This document shows positions 17,245-26,026 of a stretch of 64,000 nt of DNA, in pieces. A model generated the notes under the pieces. That model saw only the letters and a list, made by a program, of their open reading frames with translations. It ran no database searches and had not been told where the DNA came from. The DNA is taken from NCBI RefSeq assembly GCF_037203705.1, contig NZ_JBBCAT010000001.1, positions 717,418 through 781,417 of the forward strand, read 5' to 3'. This DNA comes from Prosthecomicrobium sp. N25 (GTDB lineage: Bacteria > Pseudomonadota > Alphaproteobacteria > Rhizobiales > Ancalomicrobiaceae). The stretch's first letter is position 1; the number at the start of each line of letters is the position of its first letter. Position numbers and translations under genes: made by a program.

Positions 17245-17511
17245 TCAAATTCTCATCCGGCCCAGCCTCGGGGCCGCCGTGATCACTTGCCCGTCATCCC
17301 CCACCACCAGATACGTCCCCAGCCGATCCGACAGGCGAGCGTAAGTCTTCCGCCCGAGGTCGCGTTCGGCGCGGCGGTGGGCGTCGCGATCCATGAAGCA
17401 GACGTCGGCGCCATGCCGGCGCTCGCGGCGGCCGTAGGCGAGCAGGGTGGCGACGACCTCGGGACGGATGCCTCGCTGCTGGCAGCGGATCTCGGCATGG
17501 CGGGTGAGCAT
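17245..17511 (-). CDS. Small DUF4258-like protein
   Basis: 88 aa from MLTRHAEIRCQQRGI, preceded by a strong GGAAGGAG Shine-Dalgarno at the right distance; the longer open frame to 17718 has no support. The order HAEIRCQQRGIRPEVVATLLAYGRR, then VCFMDRDA and LGTYLVVGDDGQVITAA resembles the DUF4258 group of small proteins, some of which have a RelE-like mRNA-interferase fold. There is no antitoxin-like partner beside it, so a toxin role is not supported. It sits 88 bases downstream of the nuclease-helicase gene in the same direction. Confidence 0.7.
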   Translation of the reverse strand: MLTRHAEIRCQQRGIRPEVVATLLAYGRRERRHGADVCFMDRDAHRRAERDLGRKTYARLSDRLGTYLVVGDDGQVITAAPRLGRMRI

Positions 17512-17599
17512 GACGGTCTCCTTCCAATTCGGTAGAAGGAGAATGGCAGGCCGGGGTGACCGAACCGGACATCTGAACGAAACGTAAACGCGAGCGATC

Positions 17600-20500
17600 T
17601 TACGGCCACCCTTTTCGAGCGTAGGCGCGGACTGCGCAGAGGGCATTGACGAGACGCATTTCGTCGAGGCTCGCGCATGGCACGTCGAGGAGGCGTGGCG
17701 AGGCAACCACAACGGCAAGGGCCTGGGCGCGCGACAGGGCGACGTTGAGCCGCTCCAGGCTGAACAGGAAGCCGACGTCGCGCGGCATCTCCTCCGCGCT
17801 CGATGTTGCCATCGAGATCAGGCTGGCGGGTGCCTCCTGGCCCTGGAAGCGGTCGACCGTGCCGACGCGTGCCCCGTCCGGCAGGCGCTCCGTCAGGAGG
17901 TTCACCTGCGCATTGTAGGGGCTGACGACGAGGACGTCCTCGACGCCGAGCCGGCGCGTCCGGCCGTCCCGGTCGGTGAAGGAGGAGCCGAGGAGGGCTG
18001 CGTGAAGAGCGACGATCCGGTCGGCCTCCTCCTCGCTGGTCTGGGCGTTGCCGGCGTGGTCGATCTCCTCGAAGAGAACGCCGAAAGGCGGCAATCCCGG
18101 CGCGCCGTCGATCCGTTGGCGGGCGGCGCCATTGTCGCTCGACAGGCGCCCCTCGTAGACGAGCTCGCCGACGAGGCGGCAGACGGCCGGGTGCATGCGC
18201 CGGGAAACGGGAAGGAAGAGACCGCGGTCGGCCGCGATCGTGCACCGACCCTCCATCAGATAATCGAGCGTGGAGAGCCCGCTCCCGCCGGGGTGGATGC
18301 CCTGCACCGGCTGCGGCAACTGCATCTGGTCGCCGACGATGACGATGTTCTCGGCCGCACCGGCCATCGCCAGGAGGCTGGCGATCGAGACCTGGCCCGC
18401 CTCGTCGACGACAAGGTGGTCGAACATGCCGGCCATCTCCGGGCGGGCGAACAGGAAGGCGGTGCCGCCGACCACGTCCGCCTCGCTGAGGAGGGGGGCG
18501 TTGTTGTCCCTCGTCACGACGATCATCGGGTCGTCCGGTGCCTCGGAGGCGTCGGAGACCTTCTTGACGATGGCGACCGGCCGACCAGTGGCCCGCGCTT
18601 CGCCTGCCACGGCGAGAAGTAGATTGTCGATCGCCTTGTGGGCGTTGGAGGAGACCGCGACGCGGCGGCCGGACCGGACCAACGCGACGATCGCCTTCGC
18701 GCTGACATAGGTCTTGCCGGTACCTGGCGGCCCCTGAATCGGGAGATAGCTCTGGTGGAGGGCGCCGACAGCGGCGACTGCCGCCTCCACCACGTCGCCC
18801 GTCCGGGCGATCGCCTCGCCGGGTCGTAGGCCCAAGAGCCGTGGCGGCCGCCGATCGAGGAAGTCGCGGATTGCGCGAAGGCCGCCGCCGCCGTCGGCCA
18901 GGGCCGCCGCGTTCCGGGCGACCGCGGTGCGGAGCACGCCATTGTCGAGCGGCTTTGCCGGCAGGAGATCGAGCCGGTCAGGGAGCGGGCCGGTCGCTCT
19001 GGTGCCGGCGAGCGTCACCCGTCGCTGGCGGCGGTCGAGCGCGGCGATCGTCACGGCCTTGCCGAGCTCGCGGACGATGGGCTTGGCCTTCTCCCGCATC
19101 TTCGTCTCTTGGTGCGGATAGGTGTAGGTGCGGCTCGCACCATCAGACGGGCCGATCGCCCTCAGGTCGGCGAGACATTCGAGATCCTCGATCAGGTCCT
19201 CGGCGTCGCGGCCGAGCCGGTCGAAATGCGCCCACCAGGCGGGCTTGTCGGCGCGGCGGTGGAAGGATCCGAGTTCGAGGAGGAGGTCTGCCAGGGGATC
19301 GCCAAGCTGGGCCCGTGCGGCGTCGAGCCGGCGGCGGAGCGCGTCCCGCTCGGCGTCGACAAACTCCTCGGGCACAGTCGGATCCGCGGCGTGTTCGAAC
19401 CACCCCATATCCGTCGGTCGGACGGAGAGGAGCCAGTCGCGCAGGCCCTTCGTCGAACGGCAGTCGACCTCGTTGTAGCGCTCGATCCCGTCGAGGATCG
19501 CCTGTTCGCCGGTCTCCAACCAGGTCTCGTAGGCGACGATGCTGTCCCCGGCGGTGGCGACCTCGCCGTCGCGCTTGGGGAGGTAGAAGGTTTCGAGATC
19601 CTTCAACGAATAGCCGGCCTCTGAGGCCTGCAGGCCCTGCTGGACGACGCGGTAGAGATCGACGAAGCGCTGGCTGCGAAGGAGGTGGTCGAGGACGGCT
19701 TCTCCGGTCCCATAGCGCTGGGTCAACCGCTTCAGCGCCGTCACCTCGTACTCGGCGTAGTGGTAGATGTGCGCCGCCGGGTCGGCTGCGAGGCGCTCGA
19801 CGAAGAAGCCGAGGACGGCTCCGAGCGCCGCCTTCTCTGCGGGTTCGTCGTGCGCCCACCAGGCGTGGAAGCCGCCCTCTTCGTGGAAGACCCCGAAGAG
19901 GTATTCCCGCCCGCCTTCCACCAGCGGATCGCCTTCCATGTCGAAGAAGAGGTCACCCGGGGACGGCCGCGGAAGGCGCGCGAAGCCGCGGCCGGGTTCG
20001 AGGGCCTTGAGTTCCAGCGTGGGTGGACCGCCCGCGCGCCGGCCGAGTTGGAGCCTCGCCTGAGTTCGCAGTTTGCTCAGCGTCTCCGGTGCCATCCGGG
20101 GCACCGGCTCCGCCGACGAAGCGAGGGCGGTGAGCGTCGCGATCTCCGTCGTCTCCAGCCGCCGGCGTTGTTGCCGTGTGATGCCGGCCACCCGGACGAG
20201 GCTGTCTGTGGTATCGTAGTGGCTGTCGCAGTGCTCGCGCCAGCGGCAGAGCCTGCAGGACGGCGTCGGTTCCGGAACCGTCGCGTGGGGTGCGGCGACG
20301 AAAGCGACGAGGCGCTCGGCGAGCCGATCGACGGAGTGGCGCACGTCGGCGAGGTCGATGGTGATCCGCTCTCCCGATCCGATGACGACGTGCGCGCGGG
20401 AGGGCAGGCGGCCCTGGATCGCCGCGACGGCCTTCGAGTAGATCGCCAGCTGGATGGCGTGTTTCGGGTCGGCGCGGCGCTTCAGCTTGGTGTCGGCCAC

Positions 20501-20902
20501 CTCGTAGGACCACGGGCCAAGGTCCGAGGGCTCCTCGACGCGCTCGATGAAGTCGGACCAGCCCTGCCAGGGGCCGAAGCCGAGCGCACCTTGGTAGATC
20601 ACGGGTACACCTCGCCGCATCGCCGCGGTGGTCTCGGCCGCCGCCGTTGCGAAGTCGTCAGTCCGCGCGATCTCAACCAGTTCGGCAGCAGCCAGCCGTG
20701 CGAGATAGGCTGCCTCGTGGGCGTGACCCTTCTTCTGTAGCAGCGCGGCTTCTGCCCCGTCGTCGGCCGGTACAAGCGGCTCTCCCAGCGCCAAGCGGAG
20801 GTCGAGCGCCGTCGCGTGCCTGCAGCCCTGGAACCGCATGAGGTCGGATGGCGAGAGAATGATCGTGCCCTGGTCGTTTCGCATGTGCCCGCGACGCTCC
20901 AT
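17600..20902 (-). CDS. TM0106-family RecB-like nuclease fused to a superfamily 1 helicase
   Basis: 1100 aa. The N-terminal ~450 residues are the TM0106 RecB-like nuclease module: LSPSDLMRFQGCRHATALDLR, YEVADTKLKRRADPKHAIQLAIYS near 175 with the Asp and Lys of PD-(D/E)XK, and a CRLCRWREHCDSHY cysteine patch near 230. An RNase H-like region follows (LFFDMEGDPL near 315; HYAEYEV; YNEVDCRSTKGL). The helicase has Walker A GPPGTGKT near 723, DEAG near 832, VVGDQMQLPQP and a C-terminal VDRFQGQEA. It is a DNA/RNA processing enzyme, probably for repair or defence. ATG at 20884 is an alternative start. RmuC lies 77 bases upstream on the same strand. Confidence 0.9.
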   Translation of the reverse strand: MERRGHMRNDQGTIILSPSDLMRFQGCRHATALDLRLALGEPLVPADDGAEAALLQKKGHAHEAAYLARLAAAELVEIARTDDFATAAAETTAAMRRGVPVIYQGALGFGPWQGWSDFIERVEEPSDLGPWSYEVADTKLKRRADPKHAIQLAIYSKAVAAIQGRLPSRAHVVIGSGERITIDLADVRHSVDRLAERLVAFVAAPHATVPEPTPSCRLCRWREHCDSHYDTTDSLVRVAGITRQQRRRLETTEIATLTALASSAEPVPRMAPETLSKLRTQARLQLGRRAGGPPTLELKALEPGRGFARLPRPSPGDLFFDMEGDPLVEGGREYLFGVFHEEGGFHAWWAHDEPAEKAALGAVLGFFVERLAADPAAHIYHYAEYEVTALKRLTQRYGTGEAVLDHLLRSQRFVDLYRVVQQGLQASEAGYSLKDLETFYLPKRDGEVATAGDSIVAYETWLETGEQAILDGIERYNEVDCRSTKGLRDWLLSVRPTDMGWFEHAADPTVPEEFVDAERDALRRRLDAARAQLGDPLADLLLELGSFHRRADKPAWWAHFDRLGRDAEDLIEDLECLADLRAIGPSDGASRTYTYPHQETKMREKAKPIVRELGKAVTIAALDRRQRRVTLAGTRATGPLPDRLDLLPAKPLDNGVLRTAVARNAAALADGGGGLRAIRDFLDRRPPRLLGLRPGEAIARTGDVVEAAVAAVGALHQSYLPIQGPPGTGKTYVSAKAIVALVRSGRRVAVSSNAHKAIDNLLLAVAGEARATGRPVAIVKKVSDASEAPDDPMIVVTRDNNAPLLSEADVVGGTAFLFARPEMAGMFDHLVVDEAGQVSIASLLAMAGAAENIVIVGDQMQLPQPVQGIHPGGSGLSTLDYLMEGRCTIAADRGLFLPVSRRMHPAVCRLVGELVYEGRLSSDNGAARQRIDGAPGLPPFGVLFEEIDHAGNAQTSEEEADRIVALHAALLGSSFTDRDGRTRRLGVEDVLVVSPYNAQVNLLTERLPDGARVGTVDRFQGQEAPASLISMATSSAEEMPRDVGFLFSLERLNVALSRAQALAVVVASPRLLDVPCASLDEMRLVNALCAVRAYARKGWP

Positions 20903-20979
20903 CGTCCACCGGCAAAGGCTCCCGGCGGGTCTCGATCAGTGGGCGCAGCACCGGTTCGGTCCCGCGCCCCAGGACCTGT

Positions 20980-22770
20980 TCAAATCGTGACGCGCTCCGA
21001 GCCCCCGTCCTCGTCCTCGTCCGGCGCGGCGATGAGGTCGCCGAAGAAGCCGTCCGGCACTTCTATCGTCTCGACGCTGCGGAGCTTGCGTTCGATAGCA
21101 CGGGTCCGGCGGCCGGCCAGGGAGACGGTGTTCTGCGCTGTCTCCAGTTGCTTGCCGAGCTTGTCCCAGACCTCGCCGTACTTCTTGAACTCGGTTTTCG
21201 CCGCTGCCAGCACCTGCCAGACCTCGCTGGAGCGCTTCTCGATGGCGAGCGTTCGGAAGCCCATCTGCAGGCTGGTCAGGAGCGCCGACAACGTGGTCGG
21301 GCCGGTCAGCAGAATGCGGTGCGTGCTCTGGATGTCCGCGCAGAGGCCCGGCCGTCGGATGACCTCGGCGTATAGCCCTTCCGTCGGTAGGTACATGATC
21401 GCGAAGTCGGTCGAATGGGGCGGGTGGACGTACTTCTCGCAAATCGTGCGTGCCTGCAACCGGATCGCCCGTTCCAGGGCCGCGCCGGCCTTCTCCACCT
21501 CGTCCGCGAGACCGCCTTCCTGGGCGGCGAGGAGGCGTTCGTAGCCGTCCTGCGGGAACTTTGCGTCGATCGGCAGGAAGACCGGCTTGTCGTCCTCCTT
21601 GCCCGGAAGGCGGACTGCGAACTCCACGAGTTCCCCGCTCTCGGGCCGGATGCGGACGTTCCGGGCATACTGGTCCGGCGTCAGCATGTCCTCCAGCAGG
21701 ACGCCCAGCTGGACCTCGCCCCAACCGCCGCGCGATTTCACATTGGTGAGCACGCGCTTGAGGTCCCCGACGCCGTTGGCGAGGGTCTGCATCTCGCCAA
21801 GGCCCTTGTGGACCTGCTCCAATCGTTCGCTCACCTGCTTGAAGGACTCGCCTAGTCTCGCTTCCAGCGTCCCTTGCAGCTTCTCGTCGACGGTGAGGCG
21901 CATCTGCTCCAGCTTGCCCTCGTTCTCCTTGCGGAGCTGGTCGAGACCGGCCGTCAATGCCGCGCGGAGCGCTTCCTGCTTGGCCTCGTTCTGCTCGATG
22001 AGGCCCTTCAGCTGGACGACCATGTCGGCGAGGCCGAGGCGCACCTGCTCGCGCGAGGCGGCAAGATCCTTGGTCGTCCGCTCCTCGAACTCCTTGATGG
22101 TCCGGCTGGCATCGGCGAGCCGCTGCGACTGCACCTCCGCAAAGCCGTCGGTCGCGAGTTTGATGCCGGCCTGAAGCGCGACGCCGCTCGCGGTCGCCTC
22201 CTGGCGCATCTGCCCGAGCTGGTCGGCGAGAACTTTGCCCGAGGTCGCGAGTCGCTCCTCGACCGTGCGCACCAGCATCTCGATCGCCGTCCGCTGAACC
22301 TCGCGAGCTTCCGCCTGCGCCTTCTCCAGGCGCTCGCCGTGCTCCCTCATCGTGAGGCGCATGTCATCGAGCCGGCGCGCCAAGCTGTCCGCGAAACCAT
22401 CCGTTGCCGTCTTGAGGAAGGCTTGCAGATCCGTCCGGCCCTGGCCGGATTCGATGCGGAATTTGGAGAGCTGGTCCGCCTGCGACTGGCTAGCGGTCCC
22501 GAGGCGCGCCTCGAGCGCTTGCTGGTGCGCCGCGAGATTGTGGCGCTGCTCCTCGCGACCGATCCGCGACTCGCCCCGGAAGAGATCCGGCAGGCCCCGC
22601 AGCGTGGCGTTCGCCTCATCGAGCAGGCCAGCCAGGCCGCTCATGCTGACCAGGAGTGCCTTTTGTCTTCGGCTCTGCCCAGCAATCAGGAGAACGGCCA
22701 GGAGGGCCACGGCCGTCGCGGCGAGCGCGGCATAGGTGGCCGCCACAGGATACTGAAGGTAGATGTCCAT
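20980..22770 (-). CDS. rmuC: DNA recombination protein RmuC
   Basis: 596 aa from MDIYLQYPVAATYAALAATAVALLAVLL, which is the characteristic N-terminal membrane anchor; the upstream extension to 23163 has no such character. A long coiled coil runs over about residues 60-320. The RmuC core follows (VGDLKRVLTNVKSRGGWGEVQLGVLLEDML near 330; VFLPIDAKFPQDGYERLL; CEKYVHPPHSTDFAIMYLPTEGLY). RmuC limits recombination at inverted repeats and resembles restriction-endonuclease-fold proteins. It precedes the TM0106-type nuclease-helicase in the same direction, suggesting a shared DNA-maintenance operon. The C-terminal tail is very acidic (DEDEDGG). Confidence 0.93.
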   Translation of the reverse strand: MDIYLQYPVAATYAALAATAVALLAVLLIAGQSRRQKALLVSMSGLAGLLDEANATLRGLPDLFRGESRIGREEQRHNLAAHQQALEARLGTASQSQADQLSKFRIESGQGRTDLQAFLKTATDGFADSLARRLDDMRLTMREHGERLEKAQAEAREVQRTAIEMLVRTVEERLATSGKVLADQLGQMRQEATASGVALQAGIKLATDGFAEVQSQRLADASRTIKEFEERTTKDLAASREQVRLGLADMVVQLKGLIEQNEAKQEALRAALTAGLDQLRKENEGKLEQMRLTVDEKLQGTLEARLGESFKQVSERLEQVHKGLGEMQTLANGVGDLKRVLTNVKSRGGWGEVQLGVLLEDMLTPDQYARNVRIRPESGELVEFAVRLPGKEDDKPVFLPIDAKFPQDGYERLLAAQEGGLADEVEKAGAALERAIRLQARTICEKYVHPPHSTDFAIMYLPTEGLYAEVIRRPGLCADIQSTHRILLTGPTTLSALLTSLQMGFRTLAIEKRSSEVWQVLAAAKTEFKKYGEVWDKLGKQLETAQNTVSLAGRRTRAIERKLRSVETIEVPDGFFGDLIAAPDEDEDGGSERVTI

Positions 22771-23106
22771 GCTCAGCTCATTCAACTCAATTGTGACGAG
22801 GTCGATCGTCGCGACGAGTCGAGACCGAAGTCGGCTCGACGTTGTCGCAATGACCGGAATCTCGCCTAAGTGGATGACAAAGCGCGTCATCTGAACGAAA
22901 ACAGAACAACCTTTGCCTGTAGCCGAGCTGACGCATAGATGGTTCGAATTTCCACCGCCGTGCGGCTGCGCATTATCTAACCTTCTGCAACCAAAGGAAA
23001 CTTTCTCGGTTGCAGTTGAGGAGATCGTTCCATACACGCTGGACTCCCCCCTATCAATCGTTGCATAGGTTGTAGCGGGTGACAGATTCTGTCTTGGGGT
23101 GCTGCC
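22771..23106 (+). promoter_or_regulatory. Divergent intergenic region between rmuC and the WYL regulator
   Basis: 336 bases between two divergent gene starts, less GC-rich than the flanking genes. It must hold both promoters and probably the operator of the WYL regulator. No strong palindrome was identified by eye, so the operator is not placed. Confidence 0.4.
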
Positions 23107-24102
23107 ATGTCGTTCGCGAAGGCGGATCAGTTGCTGGAGCTTGCGCGCATGGTCGGGGCCCACCGGATGGGCGTAACGCTCGACGATGTCATCGAGCGGT
23201 TCGGCTGCGTTCTCAGGACGGCGCAGCGGATGATGAGTGCCCTCGAAGCGGTATTCCCGGAGGTCGTGGCCTCCTTCGACGAGGATGGCCGAAAGCGCTG
23301 GCGCTTCGAGGGCGGGCAGGTCCGCGAGCTGATGTCACTGACGCCGGAGGAACTCGCCGCGCTGGACCTCGCCATCGCCGAACTGCGCCGGTCCGGATCG
23401 CCGATCGAAGCGCGCGTGCTGGTGCGCCTTCAGGACAAGATCCTGGCGCTCGTGCCGCCGAAGACCATGGCGCGGCTGGAGACCGACCACGAGGCACTTC
23501 TCGAAGCGCAGGGAATCATAGCGCGGCCGGGCCCTCGGCCGAGGATTGACGACGACGTCGCTGCCGCTGTGCTGGAGGCAGTGAAGCGCTGCGTCGTGCT
23601 GGAGATCGACTACCGCTCCCACGGCGATTCCTGGGCCAAGCCGCGCCGCGTCGTGCCCTACGGGATCCTCTCTGGCGCGCGCCGCTACCTCGTCGCGCGG
23701 CCGGTCGACGACCCTGACGGCCCGATCCGCACCTACCGTCTTGACGCCGTCGCGGTCGCGCGTGTCGGGGACGTCCCTTTCACGCGGCCCGAAGGCTTCG
23801 ATCTCCAGGCCTTCGCCAACCGGGCCTTTGGCGTGTACCAGAACGAGGCCGAATACGGCCCTGTCGCCTGGCGCTTCCGGCCGGAAGCCGCCGACCAGGC
23901 CCGCGGCTATCTCTTTCACCCCGAGCAGGTCCTTGAGGACGAGCCTGACGGCTCCCTCGTCGTCCGCTTCCACGCGTCGGGGCATCTGGAGATGTGCTGG
24001 CACCTCTACGCCTGGGGCGACCGGGTCGAGGTGCTCGAACCCGCGGCCCTCCGCCGGATGGTGGATGGCTACCGACGCAGCGATTTTGCCGCAATGCCGT
24101 AA
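23107..24102 (+). CDS. WYL-domain transcriptional regulator
   Basis: 331 aa. An N-terminal helix-turn-helix (residues ~5-65, MSFAKADQLLELARMVGAHRMGVTLDDVIERFG; TAQRMMSALEA) is followed by a WYL ligand-sensing domain at about 160-215 (VLEIDYRSHGDSWAKPRRVVPYGILSGARRYLVAR) and a WCX-type C-terminal domain. WYL regulators often repress phage-defence or DNA-damage genes and may bind nucleic-acid ligands. It is divergent from rmuC and the nuclease-helicase, which are therefore its likely targets, and is followed 12 bases later by a small gene with its own strong Shine-Dalgarno. Confidence 0.92.
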   Translation: MSFAKADQLLELARMVGAHRMGVTLDDVIERFGCVLRTAQRMMSALEAVFPEVVASFDEDGRKRWRFEGGQVRELMSLTPEELAALDLAIAELRRSGSPIEARVLVRLQDKILALVPPKTMARLETDHEALLEAQGIIARPGPRPRIDDDVAAAVLEAVKRCVVLEIDYRSHGDSWAKPRRVVPYGILSGARRYLVARPVDDPDGPIRTYRLDAVAVARVGDVPFTRPEGFDLQAFANRAFGVYQNEAEYGPVAWRFRPEAADQARGYLFHPEQVLEDEPDGSLVVRFHASGHLEMCWHLYAWGDRVEVLEPAALRRMVDGYRRSDFAAMP

Positions 24103-24114
24103 AGGAGGATCAAC

Positions 24115-24459
24115 ATGACCATTGGTTCCCGTCTCGATCGCCGCTTCTGGCTCGTCTCCGAGGATGGCGTGAAGCTCTATCCGGTGCGCATCCGGAACCG
24201 ACTCACCGGCCGGTCGGCCTTCCGCATCTGCCCGGCTTCGACGAACATCACCTCGGAGCAGATAGAGGTCGACAACATCGATGAGGTCGAGCGCGCTGTC
24301 GTCGTGGAGGGGCACGGTATTCGGGTGGCACCGAACGAAGATGCCGCGGCCAATGTCCGTGCGCTCGGCGGCAGGATCCAGGGGGTCGGATACGTGGCAG
24401 ATTGGTCGGGACCACGCCACGCGCGAGCCGAACGCGAAACGGCGGCCGAAGAAGGATGA
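24115..24459 (+). CDS. Hypothetical partner of the WYL regulator
   Basis: 114 aa. The ATG follows AAAGGAGG at good spacing, 12 bases after the WYL stop, so the two are co-transcribed. The sequence (FWLVSEDGVKLYPVRIRNRLTGRSAFRI; EQIEVDNIDEVERAVVVEGHGIRV) looks like a compact β-rich cytoplasmic domain with no signal peptide or membrane segment and a charged C-terminal tail. No family recognised. The conserved-looking pairing suggests it modulates the regulator or belongs to the same DNA-maintenance or defence function. Confidence 0.75.
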   Translation: MTIGSRLDRRFWLVSEDGVKLYPVRIRNRLTGRSAFRICPASTNITSEQIEVDNIDEVERAVVVEGHGIRVAPNEDAAANVRALGGRIQGVGYVADWSGPRHARAERETAAEEG

Positions 24460-25050
24460 TAAATAGCTAATCCACCCGGCTAGGATCAAGACTTCATTCG
24501 AGGAATGCTTCGCGAGTGCAAGACTTATGATGATGGGCTGACTGTAAGCTGAAGGAGACTGACGGGAGAATTGATCACTATTCCCGATTGCTGGCTCCCG
24601 GCACCTCATGGCGGCTTCCGAGCCCGCCCGCCCGCCCGCCGGCGGCGAGGCCACCGATTCCCGTCGGACCCGGTCTGGGTCGCCGATATCGATGCGCGGG
24701 TGTTGCGAGCTGCGCAGACCCGGCGAACGGTCGGGCCATGGCGCACTTGCAAGCGAAATACCGAAAATCAAGTAAATCCTCCGGCGATCCGCCCTCTTGG
24801 CAGTCTCAATATCTCGCTGGTTGATCGAGCTGGCTGTCGACATAATCCGCAGGTTTTTCAGATCGACTTGGATCTGTCTTCCAATGCCGGTATGTTCTTG
24901 GTTGATGATTCTGGAGACGGGTAGAATTCTACAATCCAACCTTGTGCATCACGGCCCGGTCCATTCCCCCACACCGGCGCGTGTTCATTGGGGGAACTGG
25001 GTGGCCGGGCGCGCGGCGGCCTTTGCGGGGCCGTTCGGGCGCCCGGGAGT
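24460..25050 (+). other. Intergenic region, nothing recognised
   Basis: 591 bases between convergent genes. It holds a short GCCC tandem run near 24624-24643 and several short open frames without motif or Shine-Dalgarno. No terminator with a clear U-tract was seen. Confidence 0.5.
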
Positions 25051-25521
25051 TCAGCAGGGCCTGCCTGGATCGCAGCGGATCGCCAGGGAGGCGTTGACGT
25101 CATCGCGGGCGTCGTAGTCGGGTCGGGCGTCGTAGGCGGGTTCGCCGCAGCAGGCGAAGGCGCGACGGCTGTGGACGATCCAGTAGTGCCCGAGAGTGCC
25201 GCTGGCGAGCTGCGTCTTGGCGATCCGCTCATCGTCCTCCGTCCAGGCGACCGACTGCTTATCGCCGTTCTTCTGGACGAGCACCAGCGAGAAGCCGTCC
25301 GGCCCGCGTTCGATGCGCGCTACGCATTGCGTGCCGCGATCGAGAAGCGCGACCAGTCGGGCGGGATACTCCTTCGCCAGGGCGGCCTTCTTGGCCCTCA
25401 AGGCGGCAGGAATGCGCGGATCGTCGGTACAAAAGTCGGGACCGCAACTGCATGCGGCCGCAACCGGTTGCATCGATGCGACCAGCAGCATGAGACTTGC
25501 CAAGGACCTGATCATGGTCAT
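25051..25521 (-). CDS. Secreted Cys-rich hypothetical protein
   Basis: 156 aa. A signal peptide (MTMIRSLASLMLLVASMQPVAAA) leads into CSCGPDFCTDDPRIPAALRAKK; later come KQSVAWTEDDERIAKTQLASGTLGHYWIV and RRAFACCGEP, with about eight Cys in the mature part. No family recognised. A GGAGG-type Shine-Dalgarno precedes the start. It lies 9 bases downstream of another small secreted protein, so the two are probably one transcript, and both follow the giant gene pair at 26-40 kb in the same direction. Confidence 0.72.
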   Translation of the reverse strand: MTMIRSLASLMLLVASMQPVAAACSCGPDFCTDDPRIPAALRAKKAALAKEYPARLVALLDRGTQCVARIERGPDGFSLVLVQKNGDKQSVAWTEDDERIAKTQLASGTLGHYWIVHSRRAFACCGEPAYDARPDYDARDDVNASLAIRCDPGRPC

Positions 25522-25530
25522 ACCTCCTGT

Positions 25531-25908
25531 TCAGACCACCTTTTTACAGAGTTCGTTGCCGACCTGGACCGGGCCGGCGAACAATTTGAAGCAAACCGTC
25601 GTCGGATCGGCGATCCGGACGTCCAGCGTTATCTCGATGCTGCCGATCTTCTGCTTGAAGCTTGTATTTTGGAGCGTCTTGAACGGCGTTGCCAGAGGGA
25701 CTTCGAAGAGCCCGGTGTCGATCGTGGCGACCAGCGTGCCGCTGACCCACCCCTGATCTATCTTGACGTCCGTGATGTCGAACCGGCTCTCCACGCGCGT
25801 CACCCGCCCGTCCTCCTGCCAGGGGCGGAGCGGCAGGGGCAAGGCGGTCGCCTGCGCGATAAGAAGGGCGAGCATGGCAATCGTAGCGGTTAATCGGCGT
25901 ACCATCAT
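25531..25908 (-). CDS. Small secreted hypothetical protein
   Basis: 125 aa from MMVRRLTATIAMLALLIAQATALPLPL, a clear signal peptide preceded by GGGAGG; the longer open frame to 26073 is not supported. The mature part (VTRVESRFDITDVKIDQGWVSGTLVATIDT; GSIEITLDVRIADPTTVCFKLF) alternates hydrophobic and polar residues as in a β-sandwich and has two Cys. No known family. It begins 118 bases after the stop of the 1808-aa gene on the same strand and could be an accessory part of that system. Confidence 0.75.
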   Translation of the reverse strand: MMVRRLTATIAMLALLIAQATALPLPLRPWQEDGRVTRVESRFDITDVKIDQGWVSGTLVATIDTGLFEVPLATPFKTLQNTSFKQKIGSIEITLDVRIADPTTVCFKLFAGPVQVGNELCKKVV

Positions 25909-26026
25909 GAAATCCTCCCAATCGATAATGGCCGGAGCGCACGCGTCCGGTTTCGCCCCCTTCGGGGTGCGAACGGAAAATCTGGCGGGCCGCTTGCGGC
26001 CCCTCATTGGCCCCTCGCCGCCACCC

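Noticed and set aside
22930-22970. GGTTCGAATT-like stretch suggesting a tRNA T-arm
   Set aside because: No matching acceptor stem or anticodon arm around it.
24620-24650. GCCC tandem run
   Set aside because: Only a few units in an otherwise GC-rich spacer; no associated gene.
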